From: Antilocapra americana | Taxonomy: Eukaryota > Chordata > Mammalia > Artiodactyla > Antilocapridae | Reading direction: 5' to 3' | DNA length: 64,000 nt | Assembly (NCBI GenBank): GCA_007570785.1 | Contig: ML664176.1 | Location: 2,439,836 to 2,503,835 of the forward strand | Shown here: piece by piece, positions 41,711-53,901 of the stretch | Layout of the letters: every line of letters begins with the position of its first letter | How positions within the stretch are numbered: position 1 is the first letter of the stretch | The notes under the pieces: generated by a model | What the model saw: the letters and a program-made list of their open reading frames with translations, nothing else | What the model was told of the DNA's origin: nothing | The model's database searches: none | Program-made: the position numbers and the translations under genes

Positions 41711-41974
41711 GAGATAGAAGGAAGGAGAAAGTTCTAGAATGGGAGACTTGAAGCTGATGGGTAGCCAGTTCTTTGGTCCTTGTCAATGGTTTTGGTGTTA
41801 CTGTTTTGTTGGACTTCATTTCTGCTGAACAAAATGTTTGGGATAGGAATTCACAGAGGGTAGACCTATCCAGTCCTCAGGCCCTGACCATGGCCGCAAG
41901 CACATCCCTTGCCATGGATCAGAGGGACACTCAGGGAGCATCTCCAGGAAGGGACAGATTGCTCTTTTAGCTCC

Positions 41975-42193
41975 AGTTATGGTGATGCTAGTGGTAGAGA
42001 ACCCATCTGCTAATGCAGGAGACATAAGAGACTTGGGTTTGATCCCTTGGTTGGGAAGATCCTCTGGAGGAGGGCATGACAACCCACTCCAGTGTTCTTG
42101 TCTGGAGAATCCCATGGACAGAGGAGCCTGGCGGGCTATATAGTCCATGGGGTTTCAAAGAGTCGGACTTGACTGAGCAACTTAGCACATAGG
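41975..42193 (+). mobile_element. Bov-tA SINE
   Basis: Sense Bov-tA with a diverged head ('gatgctagtggtagagaacc') and intact Bov-A part ending 'gactgagcaacttagcaca'. Confidence 0.94.
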
Positions 42194-42770
42194 GATACCA
42201 AATTCACCTGTGATTCAGAATCATAGCAAGCCTCACCCTGGTATCATAGTGGCTGGGCTGTATACATGTGTGGTTAATTAAAAAATTTTTTTAATACTGT
42301 GCCTTTATTAGATTTTTCATAAGAGAAAATTGCTGGAAAAGAAGTACAATAAACATTGAGGGAAAAATAATCCTCCACTTGAAGAGAAAATGAGTTTAGT
42401 GTGACAGTGAGGAAAAATGAGAAGCAGTTAGAAGTTTCTAAAAGTCCCTAAAGTAATGTTTCTGAGCTGTGGAGTGCTAGGATCTGATAAGTGAATCTGT
42501 ATGACTTTTGTAATCTGTCTGTATGAAATTGGGCCTGAGATGTTTCTTTACTTTCTTGTCTCACGTTTCTGGAAAACTTCTACTTTTCGAAGATAAATAG
42601 TCCTCTTCTGCTATTTATTGAGCAGGCTGCTACGTACCATGCAACATGCTTCAGCCGCACTTACTTTGGGCTGGAAGCATACAGGGTACCATATGTATCA
42701 CGTGTACCCTATATATATGAGAAGGTATGAGAGCACTTTGAAAAGCTTGCAGAGGTGTGCTAATGTGTGT
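42194..42770. other. no recognised feature
   Basis: AT-rich unclassified DNA. 'ctatttattgagcaggctgc' near 42611 is a possible short MIR/L2 tail. Confidence 0.45.
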
Positions 42771-42787
42771 TAGGTGTGTGTGTTTTT

Positions 42788-42916
42788 AAAAATATTTGAC
42801 TGTGCCTGGTCTTTAGTTGTGGCATGCAAGATCTAGTTCCTTGACTGGGGATTGAACTTGGGCTCCCTGTTTTGGGAATGTGGAGTCTTAGCCCCTGGAC
42901 CACCAAGGAAGACCCA
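42788..42916 (-). mobile_element. CHR-type SINE
   Basis: Antisense CHR SINE ('gactgtgcctggtctttagt' to 'ggaccaccaaggaagaccc'). A TSD is likely: 'gttaagtgttttta' at 42917-42930 matches 42768-42787, which has an extra GT expansion. Confidence 0.92.
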
Positions 42917-42930
42917 GTTAAGTGTTTTTA

Positions 42931-44109
42931 TTTTTATCAACCTTAGGCGTTTTGAGGCTTAGGTGCTTAGAGGCCACGAAACTGCAGTAGGTGTCATATT
43001 GAGCTCTGACAAGGTCGCTGGCAACTTCTTAGAAATCAACTGGTTAATCTGAATACTTAGATTTAAAACTACTACTTGGCTATGAGTGATTTAAGTTTTT
43101 TTGGTTTATTCACTAAAATGTGTATTTGCTAAATGTTTGTGCCTGTGAAACTGGCTGACTCCAGAGATCACTCACGATTGGCAGGAGACAGAGACGTGTC
43201 TGTGCTAGAGCTTACTAAGTGCCAAGGAGATGCCCCTGCCAGGCCGGCATTTTCTCATCCAGATGTGTTTAATATGATTTCTGAAATAGACCACAGCCTA
43301 GGTCACTGGGTTTCTATTTTAGAGAATTGTGCTGAAAGACCCGTGGAAACGGGTCTCAAATAGAGGGGCAGAAGTGGTGAGAAATGTGTCCTAGGGTGAA
43401 GAACTCAGGGTCTCCACCTGAGATCTTCCACCCACAGACCCAGGGAGTTGAAACTTAAAGGATAAACAGTGCTGTTTTCCTGAGAGGAGGACTGCATCCC
43501 TCCTTCAGCTCTGGCTGGCAGTCCGTTCAGTGACTCACCTGTAGCTGTTGGCCGCAGGAACCCAGGGGACAACCTGACACAGAAGCTTTTTACTTTGTAA
43601 CCTCTTGTCCTGTCTTTATGAAATCAACTCCAGAGCTGTGGTCACCCTCTGGCCCGACCTTTTCCTGTGGTTCAGGAGGACCAATTCTCCAAAGTTCTAA
43701 AAACTGTTAGGGCCAGCTAAGACCCAGAGGACAGTTTCGCATACCACGTGACTATTATCAGTGTAACTGACCTCAGTTTCTAGGCTTGATATTGGCAGAT
43801 CTCAGGTATTTGAATTTTATGTTTTATGCCTGTGCTTGCTTGCTTGCTTGGGGTCTGCTTGCAGAGTGGGCTCTGCTTCCGGGTCAAGGTTGTCATCCAG
43901 GGTCCTTGCTGACTACAGCCTTTATACCCAAGGGCCCCTCCTCTGGTATGAGGGACATTGTCTTAGCATGCCCCTCTGGGTTCCAGCCTGGATATTTGAA
44001 TCTTGATGACTCAGGTCTCCTGTCTAGTTTCTCTTCATTTCTCAGTAATTTGTATTTTGGAGTCATCTGTCTTCCTTCCCTGCTTTTAATGTTAATTTGT
44101 ACAAAGGTA
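42931..44109. other. no recognised feature
   Basis: About 1.2 kb without a repeat I can name. Plus frames 43133-43363 and 43786-44187 (133 codons) have no recognisable domain. A (CTTG)n run lies at about 43832-43850. Confidence 0.5.
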
Positions 44110-45180
44110 AACGATGTGTGGTTAAAAATTTCAGACTGTAAAAAGGGGTATATGATGAAAAGTTTCCCTTCAGCCTCTGTACCTTAGAAGCTAAGGTCTC
44201 TTCCCAAAGATGACCATTATTAGCAGTGTCTTGTATAGTCTGGAAATAATCTCTCTGTGTGTGAATATTTAATAGTTCTTCTTCCTTTCTTTCGTTGCCT
44301 TTTTCTATCCCTTACATGAATGGAGTGCTCTATATACGCCTATATACCTTGCTTAAAAAACAACAAACTAACCATTCTAAATCGTTTTATTGGGTTGGCC
44401 AAAAAGTCCATTTGGATTTTTCTGTAACATCTTACTTTTTGGCCAACCCCATACATCAGACTCTATAGATGAGCCTCATTCTGGAACAGCAGTCAAATGT
44501 TCCATTGGCTCTTCTAACTGGCTTGCTATTAATTGACATTTAGCTTGTTTCCAGTCTTCTGTTGTCCTATGCAATGCTATTGATGCAAACACACACACAT
44601 TGGCACACAAGTTTGAACACATCTGTGGGATGAATTCCTAGAAGTAAAATGGTTGAGTCAGAGAGGGCATTCATCTTTAATTTGATACTTGCCAAACTGT
44701 CCTCCAGGAGGTTTTAATTGTCTAATCAACAATGCATGGTTTTCCTGTTTCCCTGCACCCTATGAATAGTGTGTTACCAAATTTCTTGGTGTTTTCTGAT
44801 CTGCTGGGGAAAAAAAATGGTATCTTGTGTCAGTTATGTGTGAGCGTGAACATTTTTTTCTTTGTTTAATCATTTGTATTTTTCTGTTAACTGTCTCTTT
44901 GTTCTTTACTCATTTATCTGTTATATTGTTGGATCACTTATTGATTTCTAGTTGCTTTTTACAGAGTCTGGAAGTGATTCTTCTGTTACTTGATACAAAT
45001 ACTTCCCCCATTGGATTTTGTTAGGTTTTTTCCCTTCAGAAAACTTTATTTTTGTGGTTAAATGTAATTATTTCATGACTTCGGTTTTGTATCATGCTTC
45101 ATGATATTGTTTTTGTCAGCCTTTTGTACTCTCTTCTGGCTCTTCCTTGTGCCTAATTGTTTCAAAACTTATGTCATAGG
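44110..45180 (-). mobile_element. L1M-type 3' end (antisense), interrupted by a mariner element
   Basis: 'ggatgaattcctagaagtaa', 'ttgccaaactgtcctccagg', 'catttgtatttttctgttaa' and 'gatacaaatacttcccccat' follow the antisense L1M 3' region. Diverged and indel-rich. A 62 bp mariner-type miniature element lies at 44390-44451. Confidence 0.8.
44390..44451. mobile_element. 62 bp mariner-type MITE with TA TSD
   Basis: The inverted ends 'ttgggttggccaaaaagt' and 'actttttggccaacccca' match over about 17 bp, separated by a 26 bp loop and flanked by TA at 44388-44389 and 44452-44453. The ends are those of the ruminant mariner family. One inner arm of the usual longer palindrome has been lost, leaving a minimal hairpin. 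It carries no transposase. Confidence 0.93.
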
Positions 45181-45294
45181 TAGACACCTTTCTCCTGACT
45201 TCCATTACCTTCTGCATCACACATCTTCTAAACCCCTGTTTGACCTTCAGCTCTAATTAAATTCTCTGCCTTATTGTCTGCTTGTACACTGATC

Positions 45295-45785
45295 TATCAG
45301 TTTGTTGATTCAGTGTTCCCTGTAGGTTCCAGGTACTGCTCTGTATTTTGGGGATGCAGTGGCAAACACAGCAGGCATCTGCTCTCTCCTTACAGAACTA
45401 GTTGAAAGTTTAGCTAAGATATGGGATTCACTCCAGGAGTCACTGAAACTGGGATGAGGGCTGATGGAGGACCGGGAGTCCTACCTTGGTCTGGGGTGGT
45501 GTGGTCATGAGGATGCTCAGGAGGGCTTCCTTCAGAGCATGTGTCTAAATGGAAGCCTGTAGCCTGAGTGGAGGCTGTTCAGACTCAAGGGAGTAGATGG
45601 CAGGGTGTCAGTGGAGTAGTGCCATGGGGTCTTCTGAGTTGAGGAAGCTGCAGGGCAAGGCCCTGGGGTAGGAGGGCTTACTGTGTTAGAGAAACCAGAG
45701 AAAGCCACAGTGGCTGGAGCAAGTCTCTGAGAGGAGGCTCAAGGGGCCTGGTTGCTAGGGGAGGGTCTCATGGACTATGTTACAG
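45295..45785 (-). mobile_element. L2 LINE fragment (antisense)
   Basis: 'ttttggggatgcagtggcaa', 'tcaggagggcttccttcaga', 'gcaaggccctggggtaggag' and 'gccacagtggctggagcaag' are the antisense of the L2 3' region. Non-coding in this copy. Confidence 0.8.
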
Positions 45786-47129
45786 ATATGGTCATTTGCT
45801 CCATAATTCTTTGATTCTATGCTTTCTCTTTCATGTGCACCCTCTAATATTTCCGCAGAATTCCCAACACATTTGTTTAGTGGACTTCTATTACTCTGGC
45901 TTTTTGTTTTGCATGGTTCTGTTTTATCTCTTATCGATCATAAGCTGCTTTAGGTAAAATACCATCAAGACCTCTTAAAGAGCAGGTCCCATGCTAGTGT
46001 GCCGCCTGCCAGCGGTCCAGGAGTATTTCCTGATTAGTACATCATTGACAGCAGTGTTAGGAGTTAGGCAGATACATGAATGGGTTTCACCTTCAGTTTC
46101 ATATCCGAGTGATTAGAGAGGCTGCCGAGAGGATTTAGGTGAGAGAAATCATGAGGCCAAACTGGCTTCTGTGGCCAGAGTGTGGTGATGGATTAGTAAT
46201 GTCTGTCATGGCCCTGGGTGTGGATGTTACTATCGTGGTGCTGTTTCTTTTGCCATTTGTGACCTGAAATGTCAGTTATAAAGACAGGTACTCTTTTGCT
46301 CTGCTGCTCAGTTTCTGTCGGCAAAGGTAAATTTGGGCAAGGGTCCTGGTTGTAGCTCTTGCTTTGGGCATGTGTAGAGCCATCTCCTTACTGGCATGAG
46401 CTTTTAATCCCAGCCTCTGCCTAAGAATACTAACATCTCTATTGTGGGTCAGGTTGCCTTTATTTCCAACCCCCCCCCCCCCCCCCGCCGCCTCCCTGTG
46501 TGACTAGATACTTTCACAAAGCTCCAGGATTTTGTGTCCACCATGTTGGCACAACGGCTTCTGAAATGTATTTTCCCCTTGAAATGACCAGAGTTAATAG
46601 CAGTGTCTGCAGAAATGTATTGATTAACACAGCCATGAATCATTTATGCTACAACTGTCGGTACAGTGAATTGATTTGCAGGCTTGAGGGTTCGGGAGGA
46701 GCACCAGACATCTGTAGTCCATCCCCTTTCCCACCCCCTCCTCTGGTGGGAGCTGCCCTGGTCCTGACAGCTCACAGGGAAGGCAGGCATTAGAGAGGAT
46801 ATAGTGGGATGAGCTCAGGGCCAGAATGTATTCAGAGAAGCATCACAAGCCAGCCTTAGTCAGAGAGGCAAACTTACTTCCAAGATGTCTGGCGCTGAGC
46901 CGTTGTTTGCTGGTCTAGAAATAGTCAACATGACCTAATCCGGTAGTGGTTCTTCATGGAAAACAGAGGGGACACTGGGGAGCAGCCAGACCACCTCCTT
47001 GCTTTTTTTTGTTTTTTGCACTTGCCAGAATATTTAAACAGACTATTTCATTTTACCTTGTGGAAATAGGTATATCCTTGCAAATGAAAGACAACCTTGC
47101 CTGTAAAGGAAGTTCTCTTCAGAAAGTCC
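45786..47129. other. no recognised feature
   Basis: About 1.3 kb unclassified. The plus frame 46500-46793 (97 codons) starts just after a C run and has no recognisable domain. Confidence 0.5.
46470..46486. repeat. poly-C homopolymer
   Basis: About 17 consecutive C, followed by 'gccgcc'. It can form i-motif/G-quadruplex structure and is prone to assembly length error. Confidence 0.9.
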
Positions 47130-47141
47130 TTTCCTATACAA

Positions 47142-47376
47142 GGAAAGGAAAGTTGGGCTTCCTTGGAGGCTCAGATGGTAAAGAATCTGCCTGCAATGCA
47201 AGAGATGCAAGAGACACTGATTTGATCCCTGGGTTGGGAAGATCCCCTAGAGAAGGGAATGGCAACCCACTCTAGTATTCTTACCTGGAAAATTCAATGG
47301 ACAGAGAAGCCTGGCAGGCTACAGTCCATGGGGTCACAAAGAGTCAGACACGACTGAGTGATTGACACTTTCACAC
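47142..47376 (+). mobile_element. Bov-tA SINE with perfect 12 bp TSD
   Basis: Sense Bov-tA with a small duplication near 47205 ('agagatgcaagagac'). Perfect TSD TTTCCTATACAA at 47130-47141 and 47377-47388. Confidence 0.96.
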
Positions 47377-47388
47377 TTTCCTATACAA

Positions 47389-47703
47389 ATTTCATTTGAT
47401 TCCTCTCTCCTCTTTAGGTAGAAGCATAGCTTTATGTGCTGGAGTGTTGCTCTAAACATACGCCGTCTTTTTCAGCATTATGGGGTTGCTGATCTCCTTA
47501 CTTCTGGGCCCTTGCAGTGTTTATATTTCATCTCGCACGGTTGGATACATAGCTGATCCGTCCCGGTATCCAGTGTAGCTAGAGAAAGAGGGAAGTTGGA
47601 AGTGAGGGGGAGCCAGCATTCACTGTGTTTAGCTCAAAGCTTGGGATTAAGGATGATGATGAGGCTCCTGAAAACGTGTGAAAACCCCCAAACAGTGCCT
47701 TTT
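47389..47703. other. no recognised feature
   Basis: Unclassified DNA without notable frames. Confidence 0.5.
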
Positions 47704-47930
47704 TTAAAAAATGTATTTTTATTTATTTATTTGGCTACATCACATCTTAGTGGCAGCACATAGGACCTTCGTTGCATCATTGAAGCAGATGAACTCTCTT
47801 GTAGTTGCGGTGCATGGGCTTAGTTGCTCCATGGCATGTGGAATCTTAGATCCTCAGCTAGGGATTGAACCCTCATCTGCTGCATTGCAAGGTGGATTCT
47901 TGACCTCCGGACCACCAAGGAAGTTGCCCA
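47704..47930 (-). mobile_element. CHR-type SINE
   Basis: Antisense CHR SINE with the T-rich tail at the left and 'ggaccaccaaggaagttgcc' at the right. Diverged. Confidence 0.9.
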
Positions 47931-49266
47931 AGCAGAGCCTTGAGCAGTGAATGGTGGGTCAGCCTGAGTTCACTGTGAAAGGCCCAAGCCAAGACTGGTA
48001 CTTGGTGATCCCAGGATGGGAGGAAGTGTCTCCCCAGCGACTCCTCTCTCTGCACTTGGGGGCTTCCTGCTTGGGGAGGGAAAGGCCTGTGGCTGACAAG
48101 CCTGTATAGTTGGATCCTCCCAGCAAGAGCTGTGTTACCATATGTTGGGCTCTGATTGGAGTCATGCCTCCTACTCTTTTCCTTTTCTTTTGTCCTTCGG
48201 AGAATTTACCAGTATGGTTGCAATTTACATGTAATTGTTTGTAATAAAACTTTTCTTATTTTTTTTAAAGCTAATCAGGGGAACTTACAAATGGGTTATA
48301 TTGTTACGTATGTATATATTTAGCATATGCATTTATATAATCATACAGTGTAAGTAAACCAGGATCAGGGGCAGTAAATAGACAGCCCATGTGCTATCAC
48401 TTTGTGCCTGTGGCAGATATTGTTAGAAAATCATGACATTTTCCTGCCAATCCTAGGAGAGGGAGCCACTGCCAGCCCCTGGGAGTTGGCAGGTGTGATG
48501 AAACCTGTGTTTCATCCTGGACACAGCTCGTCCTGAGGCATGGGCCATTTGACCTGTCCTGATCAGTCTTTACACGATGGGTCAGCATGCCACCAGCCTC
48601 TGGAAGGCCTCCAGTGGGAATAAATGTTTATTTCTGGTGAATGGCCAGAGTCAGTGACTCTGATTGTAAAAGCCTCTGGTCAGTGTTGGTCGTTTTCCCT
48701 TTGGGAGTGAGATTTTAGCCTTGATTCCAGTGAACTTGGCATTTCAAAAGCTGCTTTGGGATGAAGTCAGGAGCCCTTAGCGAGGGAACAGAAAAGGTTG
48801 CAGCAGTCTCTGGGTTAACCAGGGTCAAGGTGATTTTAGGGACAGGAACTCCTGTACTTGGACAGGAGTGTTGACGGCATGCAAGGCAGGGCTCTGTGTC
48901 CAGTGACTAGGTTTGAGACATGAACTGAACAACTGGGATGGTCTCTTCATTCACTAGGTTCAGACATGTTCATATGTAATCAGCATGTGTCAGTAAAGAA
49001 CCCACTGTGTGTGAGACACTGAGCTCTCTGTCCTGTGTTCCTTCTCACCACCTCGCCAGCTTTTTGTGCCTTGTCTTTCAACAAGGACAACAGTTTAGAC
49101 CTCTCATGAACTTGATTCTTTCCACTTCCCAGAGGTTACATATAACCTAGACTTTAGCATCTAATTACTGCCAAATTAAAATACTAGATTTATGGTGCAC
49201 CTTTGCCTGTTCAAACTCCTTACTCCTGAACTTGAGATAGAGACCAAGTAATTCTTGATTCTTATA
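47931..49266. other. no recognised feature
   Basis: About 1.3 kb unclassified. Minus frames 47959-48165 and 48397-48588 have no recognisable content. Confidence 0.5.
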
Positions 49267-49278
49267 TACCTTTTGGGT

Positions 49279-49496
49279 GTTGTTTGTTGTTGTTGAGTCC
49301 CTAAGTCGTGTCCAACTTTTTTGCGACCCCATGGATGTAGCCTGTCAGGCTCCTCTGCCGATGGGATTTTCCCAGGCAAGAATACTGGAGTGGGTTTCCA
49401 TTTCCTTCTCTGAGGGATCTTTCTGACCCAGGGATCAAACCTGCGTCTCCTGCAATGACAGGAGGAGTCTTTATCACCGAGCCACCCGGAAGGCTG
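49279..49496 (-). mobile_element. Bov-tA SINE
   Basis: Antisense Bov-tA with a (GTT)n start. Probable TSD TACCTTTTGGGT (49267-49278) and TATCTTTTAGGT (49497-49508), two mismatches. Confidence 0.95.
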
Positions 49497-49508
49497 TATC
49501 TTTTAGGT

Positions 49509-50850
49509 AGGTTAGGCCTAAAGGTAGATCCTATTCCTTGGGTGAGGTGCGTCTTGTAACTTAGCAAGAACATTGTTCTCTCAGTGGGTCTGTAAATATA
49601 ACTGAATAGCAGAGCACTTTTTTTTTCGTCTGGAAATAGACCCATAGCCTGAAGGGTGGTAGAGTGGAGCTTGTGCCCAAGGACGAGGGAGGGCAGTGCT
49701 GGCTGTCCTTCACTGCTCTGGGGAGGGTTTCCATAGCAACCGCATTACTCTCTCCTCCTATCCCCATTCTGTCCCTATCTTGCCCTTGGCTATGGACTCC
49801 TAGATCATCATAGCAGAATTATTGACCACCATGCCTCTACTTAAGATTGATACCTCCCATCTCAAATGGAGCTGTCATGCCAAGCAGCTTGTGGTATGGG
49901 CGCACATCTGCTCTTCTTGCAGCAGTTTAGCTCCTTGAGGCTATTTCAACCTTTTTTTGTATCCTCCCATGTGGTGCTTAGCAAATGTTGAAAGCATGAA
50001 TCAGTGACTATTACAGGGAATACTTTCCTGAAGGAAGCAGCCTATAAAACAAGGCTATTTCTATCTTTTGGAAGGTGGCCCATGGAAACAAAGTTAGGGT
50101 CTGGATATAGTCATATTGGTGTAGAATAGAAACCTTGTTCAGCGAGCACTTTCTCAGTTTCTGGCCTGTATCATCTTCATGCTCTGGGACAGCGTTTCCT
50201 AACATGTGCGCGTCTTTGAACGAGTGCAGTGTCAGGTGTTGGTAAGTGCAGGGAGGTTTCAACACATGCGTGGATGAAATTTGCCATGAAGCTATGAGGT
50301 TGCAGCTCCAGGATCCCGCAAATAGGGAGTCCCTACCAAGGCTCTGCACCTAATCTTGTATTCTTTCTCCTAAAAAGGGCTATCTAACTTGAGTAAGCTT
50401 CAGGTGGCCCCATCCCTGAATACAAGTACAAAACACAGAGTTGAACTATGATAACTGAGCTTAAAAAATAAAATACACAAAAGCCTACAGAACTTGTCAG
50501 AGCCTTTAATATATGAATATCTGGGGGGCGGGTATAATGCTGTTTCCCAAACTTTTATTTAACTAAAAAGAGTACTTTGTTTGCTAAAGAGTCTCATAGT
50601 ACCCCCATCAAAGTGAAGCACATATTAAGTACTGTGAATCAGAAAATTAGGGCGTGACCTGTCCAGCTGTCTCATAGCTGCTCATGTAAGCTGACTGCAT
50701 CTCTTCTCAAGTTGATATTCAGTGACATTACTTTGGTGGCTTTACACTGTGGAGATCTGCAAACCTGCCCTCAGAACTTGACTTCTCGCTTTATTCTATC
50801 TGCTCCTTGGGGCAATTATCAGGAGCTGATGCTTGTCCACATTAAGGGCG
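49509..50850. other. no recognised feature
   Basis: About 1.3 kb unclassified. The minus frame 50011-50349 (112 codons) has no recognisable motif. Confidence 0.5.
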
Positions 50851-50860
50851 TAAATGACTT

Positions 50861-51068
50861 TGTGCACAGTCTCTCAGTCATGTCTGACTCTTTGCGACCC
50901 CATGGGCTGTAGCCCACTGGGCTCCTCTGTCGGTGGAATTTTCCAGGCAAGAATACTATAGCAAGTGACCATTTCCTCCTCCAGGAGATCTTCCCGACCC
51001 AGGGACTGAACCCACATCTCCTGCGTTGGCAGGTGGATTCTTTACCACTGAGCCACCAGGGAGGCCCA
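50861..51068 (-). mobile_element. Bov-tA SINE
   Basis: Antisense Bov-tA. Probable TSD TAAATGACTTT (50850-50860) and TAAATAGCTTT (51069-51079), two mismatches. Confidence 0.94.
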
Positions 51069-51249
51069 TAAATAGCTTTAAGAAACGTTCACATGAAAGG
51101 CTGGTGAGGTGGACTCATTATTTTTAAAGTACTCCTGTTCCTTTGAAAAATGGGTGTTTGTACTTCCTACTTTGCAGAGGAAAATTTATGTTTTTATCTC
51201 ATTGGAAATGAGCTTAAGTATTTCAGGTATATACTCAACCTTGGAAATA

Positions 51250-51719
51250 AAAACATTTTGCTAGGATAACGCATTACCTTAAACTTACTAGTTTAAAGCA
51301 ACACAAAATTATCTTCACAATTCTGGAGGTCAGAAGTCCTAGAAACAATGCATCAACAGGGCTGTGCTCCTTCTGAAGGTGCTGGGGGAGATTCTCTTTC
51401 CTTGACTCTTCCAGCTTCTACATGCAGCTGGCATTCCTTGGCCTGTGCCTCATCGTCTGAGCCAGCAGCATAGCATCTTCCAAGGTTGCTCTCTGACCTC
51501 TACTTCCAATGTCACTTCTCCTTTCTTCTGACCTAGATACTTCTTTTAAGAACCTTGTGATTACGCTTGGCCTAGCTGGATAATTCAGGATGCTGTCCCC
51601 ATCTCAAGGTCCTTAATTACATCTGCACATACTCTTCTGCCGTGTAAGGTAGCATTTGCACAGGTTCTAGGGATTAGAATACTATCTTTTGGGGGAAGGA
51701 CATCACTCAGCCTGTCACA
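51250..51719 (-). mobile_element. MaLR-type solo LTR (antisense)
   Basis: 'cacaattctggaggtcagaa', 'gctgtgctccttctgaaggt', 'gcattccttggcctgtgcct' and 'actatcttttgggggaag' to 'cctgtcaca' follow a mammalian apparent LTR in antisense. No partner LTR or internal region is seen. Subfamily uncertain (MLT1-like). Confidence 0.75.
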
Positions 51720-51721
51720 GT

Positions 51722-51930
51722 CTGTGTGTTACATGTGTGTGCACTTAGTTGTGTCCAACTCTTTGCAACCCCATGGACTGTAGCCCGCCAGCCTCCTCTG
51801 TCCATGGAATTTTCTAAGCAAGAATACTGGAGTGTTTGACACTTCTTCCTCCAGGGGATTTTTTGACCCAGGGATGGAACCTGGGTCTCTTGTGTCTTCT
51901 GCATTGGTAAGTGGATTCTTGACCACTAAT
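51722..51930 (-). mobile_element. Bov-tA SINE
   Basis: Antisense Bov-tA, abutting the right edge of the MaLR LTR. TSD not clear. Minus frames 51707-51926 are SINE translations. Confidence 0.93.
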
Positions 51931-52788
51931 ATGTTATCTCTACTCTTTAAAAGGTCAGCTTTATAGATGCTGTCTAGTATTTCCTCTGACTACAGTTTGT
52001 TTTTCATACATGCCCTTCCTGTTGCCTTAACTGTTTTCTAATATAAAACTACTTTTTCTTTTACCGCCATCAGCAATTTCTATTAAACAGTGACCTTTAC
52101 TGATAAAAGTTCTGCATTCTTTGTTTAAAATGTTAAAGCTTGGTCAAAAGGAAAATGCATTAAGTTAGGAAGGAGCTCTTTATTAAACCTGTTATGGAGG
52201 AGTTACTTTTTTGTTGAACAATTTTTATTCCCAGCTACCTCAAAAGAGACCTAATCAAAATCCTCTAAAGTCCTAAACCTGAAATTAAAAAATAAAGGAG
52301 CATTGGGAGGAGGAGAGAGTAGGGTGTGAATGCAAACCCTGATTTTTCCTGTTTGCCTTGCTGGTTGGAGAGGCTGGGGATCATACTGTAGGGTGCCTGT
52401 AGCATGGGAGTCTGGTTTCCAGCAGTTTATCCATCAGTGTAAACAGAGTTCACGATTCAGTCAGCAAACCTTTAAGTACCTACTGATATGAGCCTGGGAG
52501 CAACCTTCCCAGTTCATGGTGTAGGTAGAGAAGGTTGAACCTGCAAAGGAGACTAGGATGGTGTGGCCAGAGAAGGAGGAAAACATTGGGGATGGGTGGT
52601 GTTGAGGAGGTGAGTGAGGTTAGGAATTCTGGGTGCCGGTGAGAGGATGGGATGAGGGGTTCTGAGAAATGGACTTTGTCTTTACCAATATGAGGTCATT
52701 GGTTACCTTTGCTCTGTCCACAGAGGTGACAAACTATATGTGGACTGAGCCTTCAGATGGTCTTGGCCCTGTGGATGCTGTGCTTTTT
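51931..52788. other. no recognised feature
   Basis: Unclassified DNA without notable open frames. Confidence 0.5.
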
Positions 52789-52921
52789 ATTTATTATTAT
52801 AATTTTATTTTGTTGTTTGACCATGCCACACGGCATATGGGATCATAGTTCCCCAACCAGAGACTGAACCTCCACATCCTGCATTCGAAGCACAGAATCT
52901 TTCATTGGACCACCAAGGAAG
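52789..52921 (-). mobile_element. CHR-type SINE fragment
   Basis: Antisense CHR SINE ('gaccatgccacacggcatat' to 'ttggaccaccaaggaag'). Confidence 0.9.
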
Positions 52922-52993
52922 TTTTGATATTGGGGTTCTTGTCTATAAGGTAAGGGACAAGTTCCACAAAGGGAGAATAGTAATAGTAGTCTT

Positions 52994-53135
52994 TATTTTT
53001 AATTTAAAATTTTATTTATTCATTTTTTTGGGGCTATGCTGCATGGCTTGTGGGATCTTAGTTCCCCAGCCAGGGATGGAACCTGGGCCCCAGCAGTGAA
53101 ACAAGTCCTAACCACTGGACTGCCAGGGAATCCTC
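52994..53135 (-). mobile_element. CHR-type SINE with perfect 13 bp TSD
   Basis: Antisense CHR SINE. Perfect TSD TAATAGTAGTCTT at 52981-52993 and 53136-53148. It lies 70 bp from another antisense CHR. Confidence 0.96.
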
Positions 53136-53148
53136 TAATAGTAGTCTT

Positions 53149-53677
53149 CAGATTTTTATAAAGCCATCATCTTGGAGCTTTTGTGATTTACCAGCTTTGT
53201 GAGGACTATTCCCATAGTCAGTAATTTATCCCATTAAATGCAATAAAGTAGATTTTGAACAAATTGCTATTTCTACTTTCTAGAGAACCATCATTGCATG
53301 GTCATCTTTTCTTTGTCTTCATTTCCAACACCAGCATAAGGATATTAGTGACTAGTTCAGTCAACAGTTCTTAACCCCAGGGTCCTGACTCACTTTTGCG
53401 AGTCACAATCCATTGTGAGCCTTGTTGAAGTGATTTGCTACTGATTACTGATGAAGATACCACCCTTATGGATGACCTGCTGGAAAGTAGGAAGCAAAGT
53501 GATTCCTGTAATAAGATCGTTTCCCCTTGTATGGTTTCTAACACGCATTATGGAGTGGCTTCGAAAGGGGAGAAACAGAGCACAATGTGCAGCACTGCCT
53601 GACATCGGCAGTGTCCGTGCATGGACTGGGAACTTCCGGGCCCCCGTGAGGAACTGAAACGTCTTAATACAAAGAAG
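53149..53677. other. no recognised feature
   Basis: Unclassified DNA. Overlapping plus/minus frames at 53438-53680 have no recognisable content. Confidence 0.5.
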
Positions 53678-53693
53678 CACAGTGTATGCTTTA

Positions 53694-53885
53694 TTTTGTT
53701 TTTAAATGTGGGAGAAATTGCATTTATTTATTTATATTTTTGGGTGCACGGACTCTCTCTGGTTATAGGGTGCAGGCTTAGTTGCTGTGTGGCATGTGAG
53801 ATCTTAGTTCCCCAGCCAAGGGTCAAACCCAAGTCCACCTGCATTGGAAGGTGGATTCTTAACCACTGGACCACCAGGGAGGTCC
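53694..53885 (-). mobile_element. CHR-type SINE with 16 bp TSD
   Basis: Antisense CHR SINE. TSD CACARTGTATGCTTTA at 53678-53693 and 53886-53901, one mismatch in 16. Confidence 0.96.
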
Positions 53886-53901
53886 CACAATGTATGCTTT
53901 A

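Noticed and set aside
41474..41737. 87-codon frame overlapping the inverted repeat as a transposase
   Set aside because: No DDE, helix-turn-helix or other transposase feature is visible, and it is far too short.
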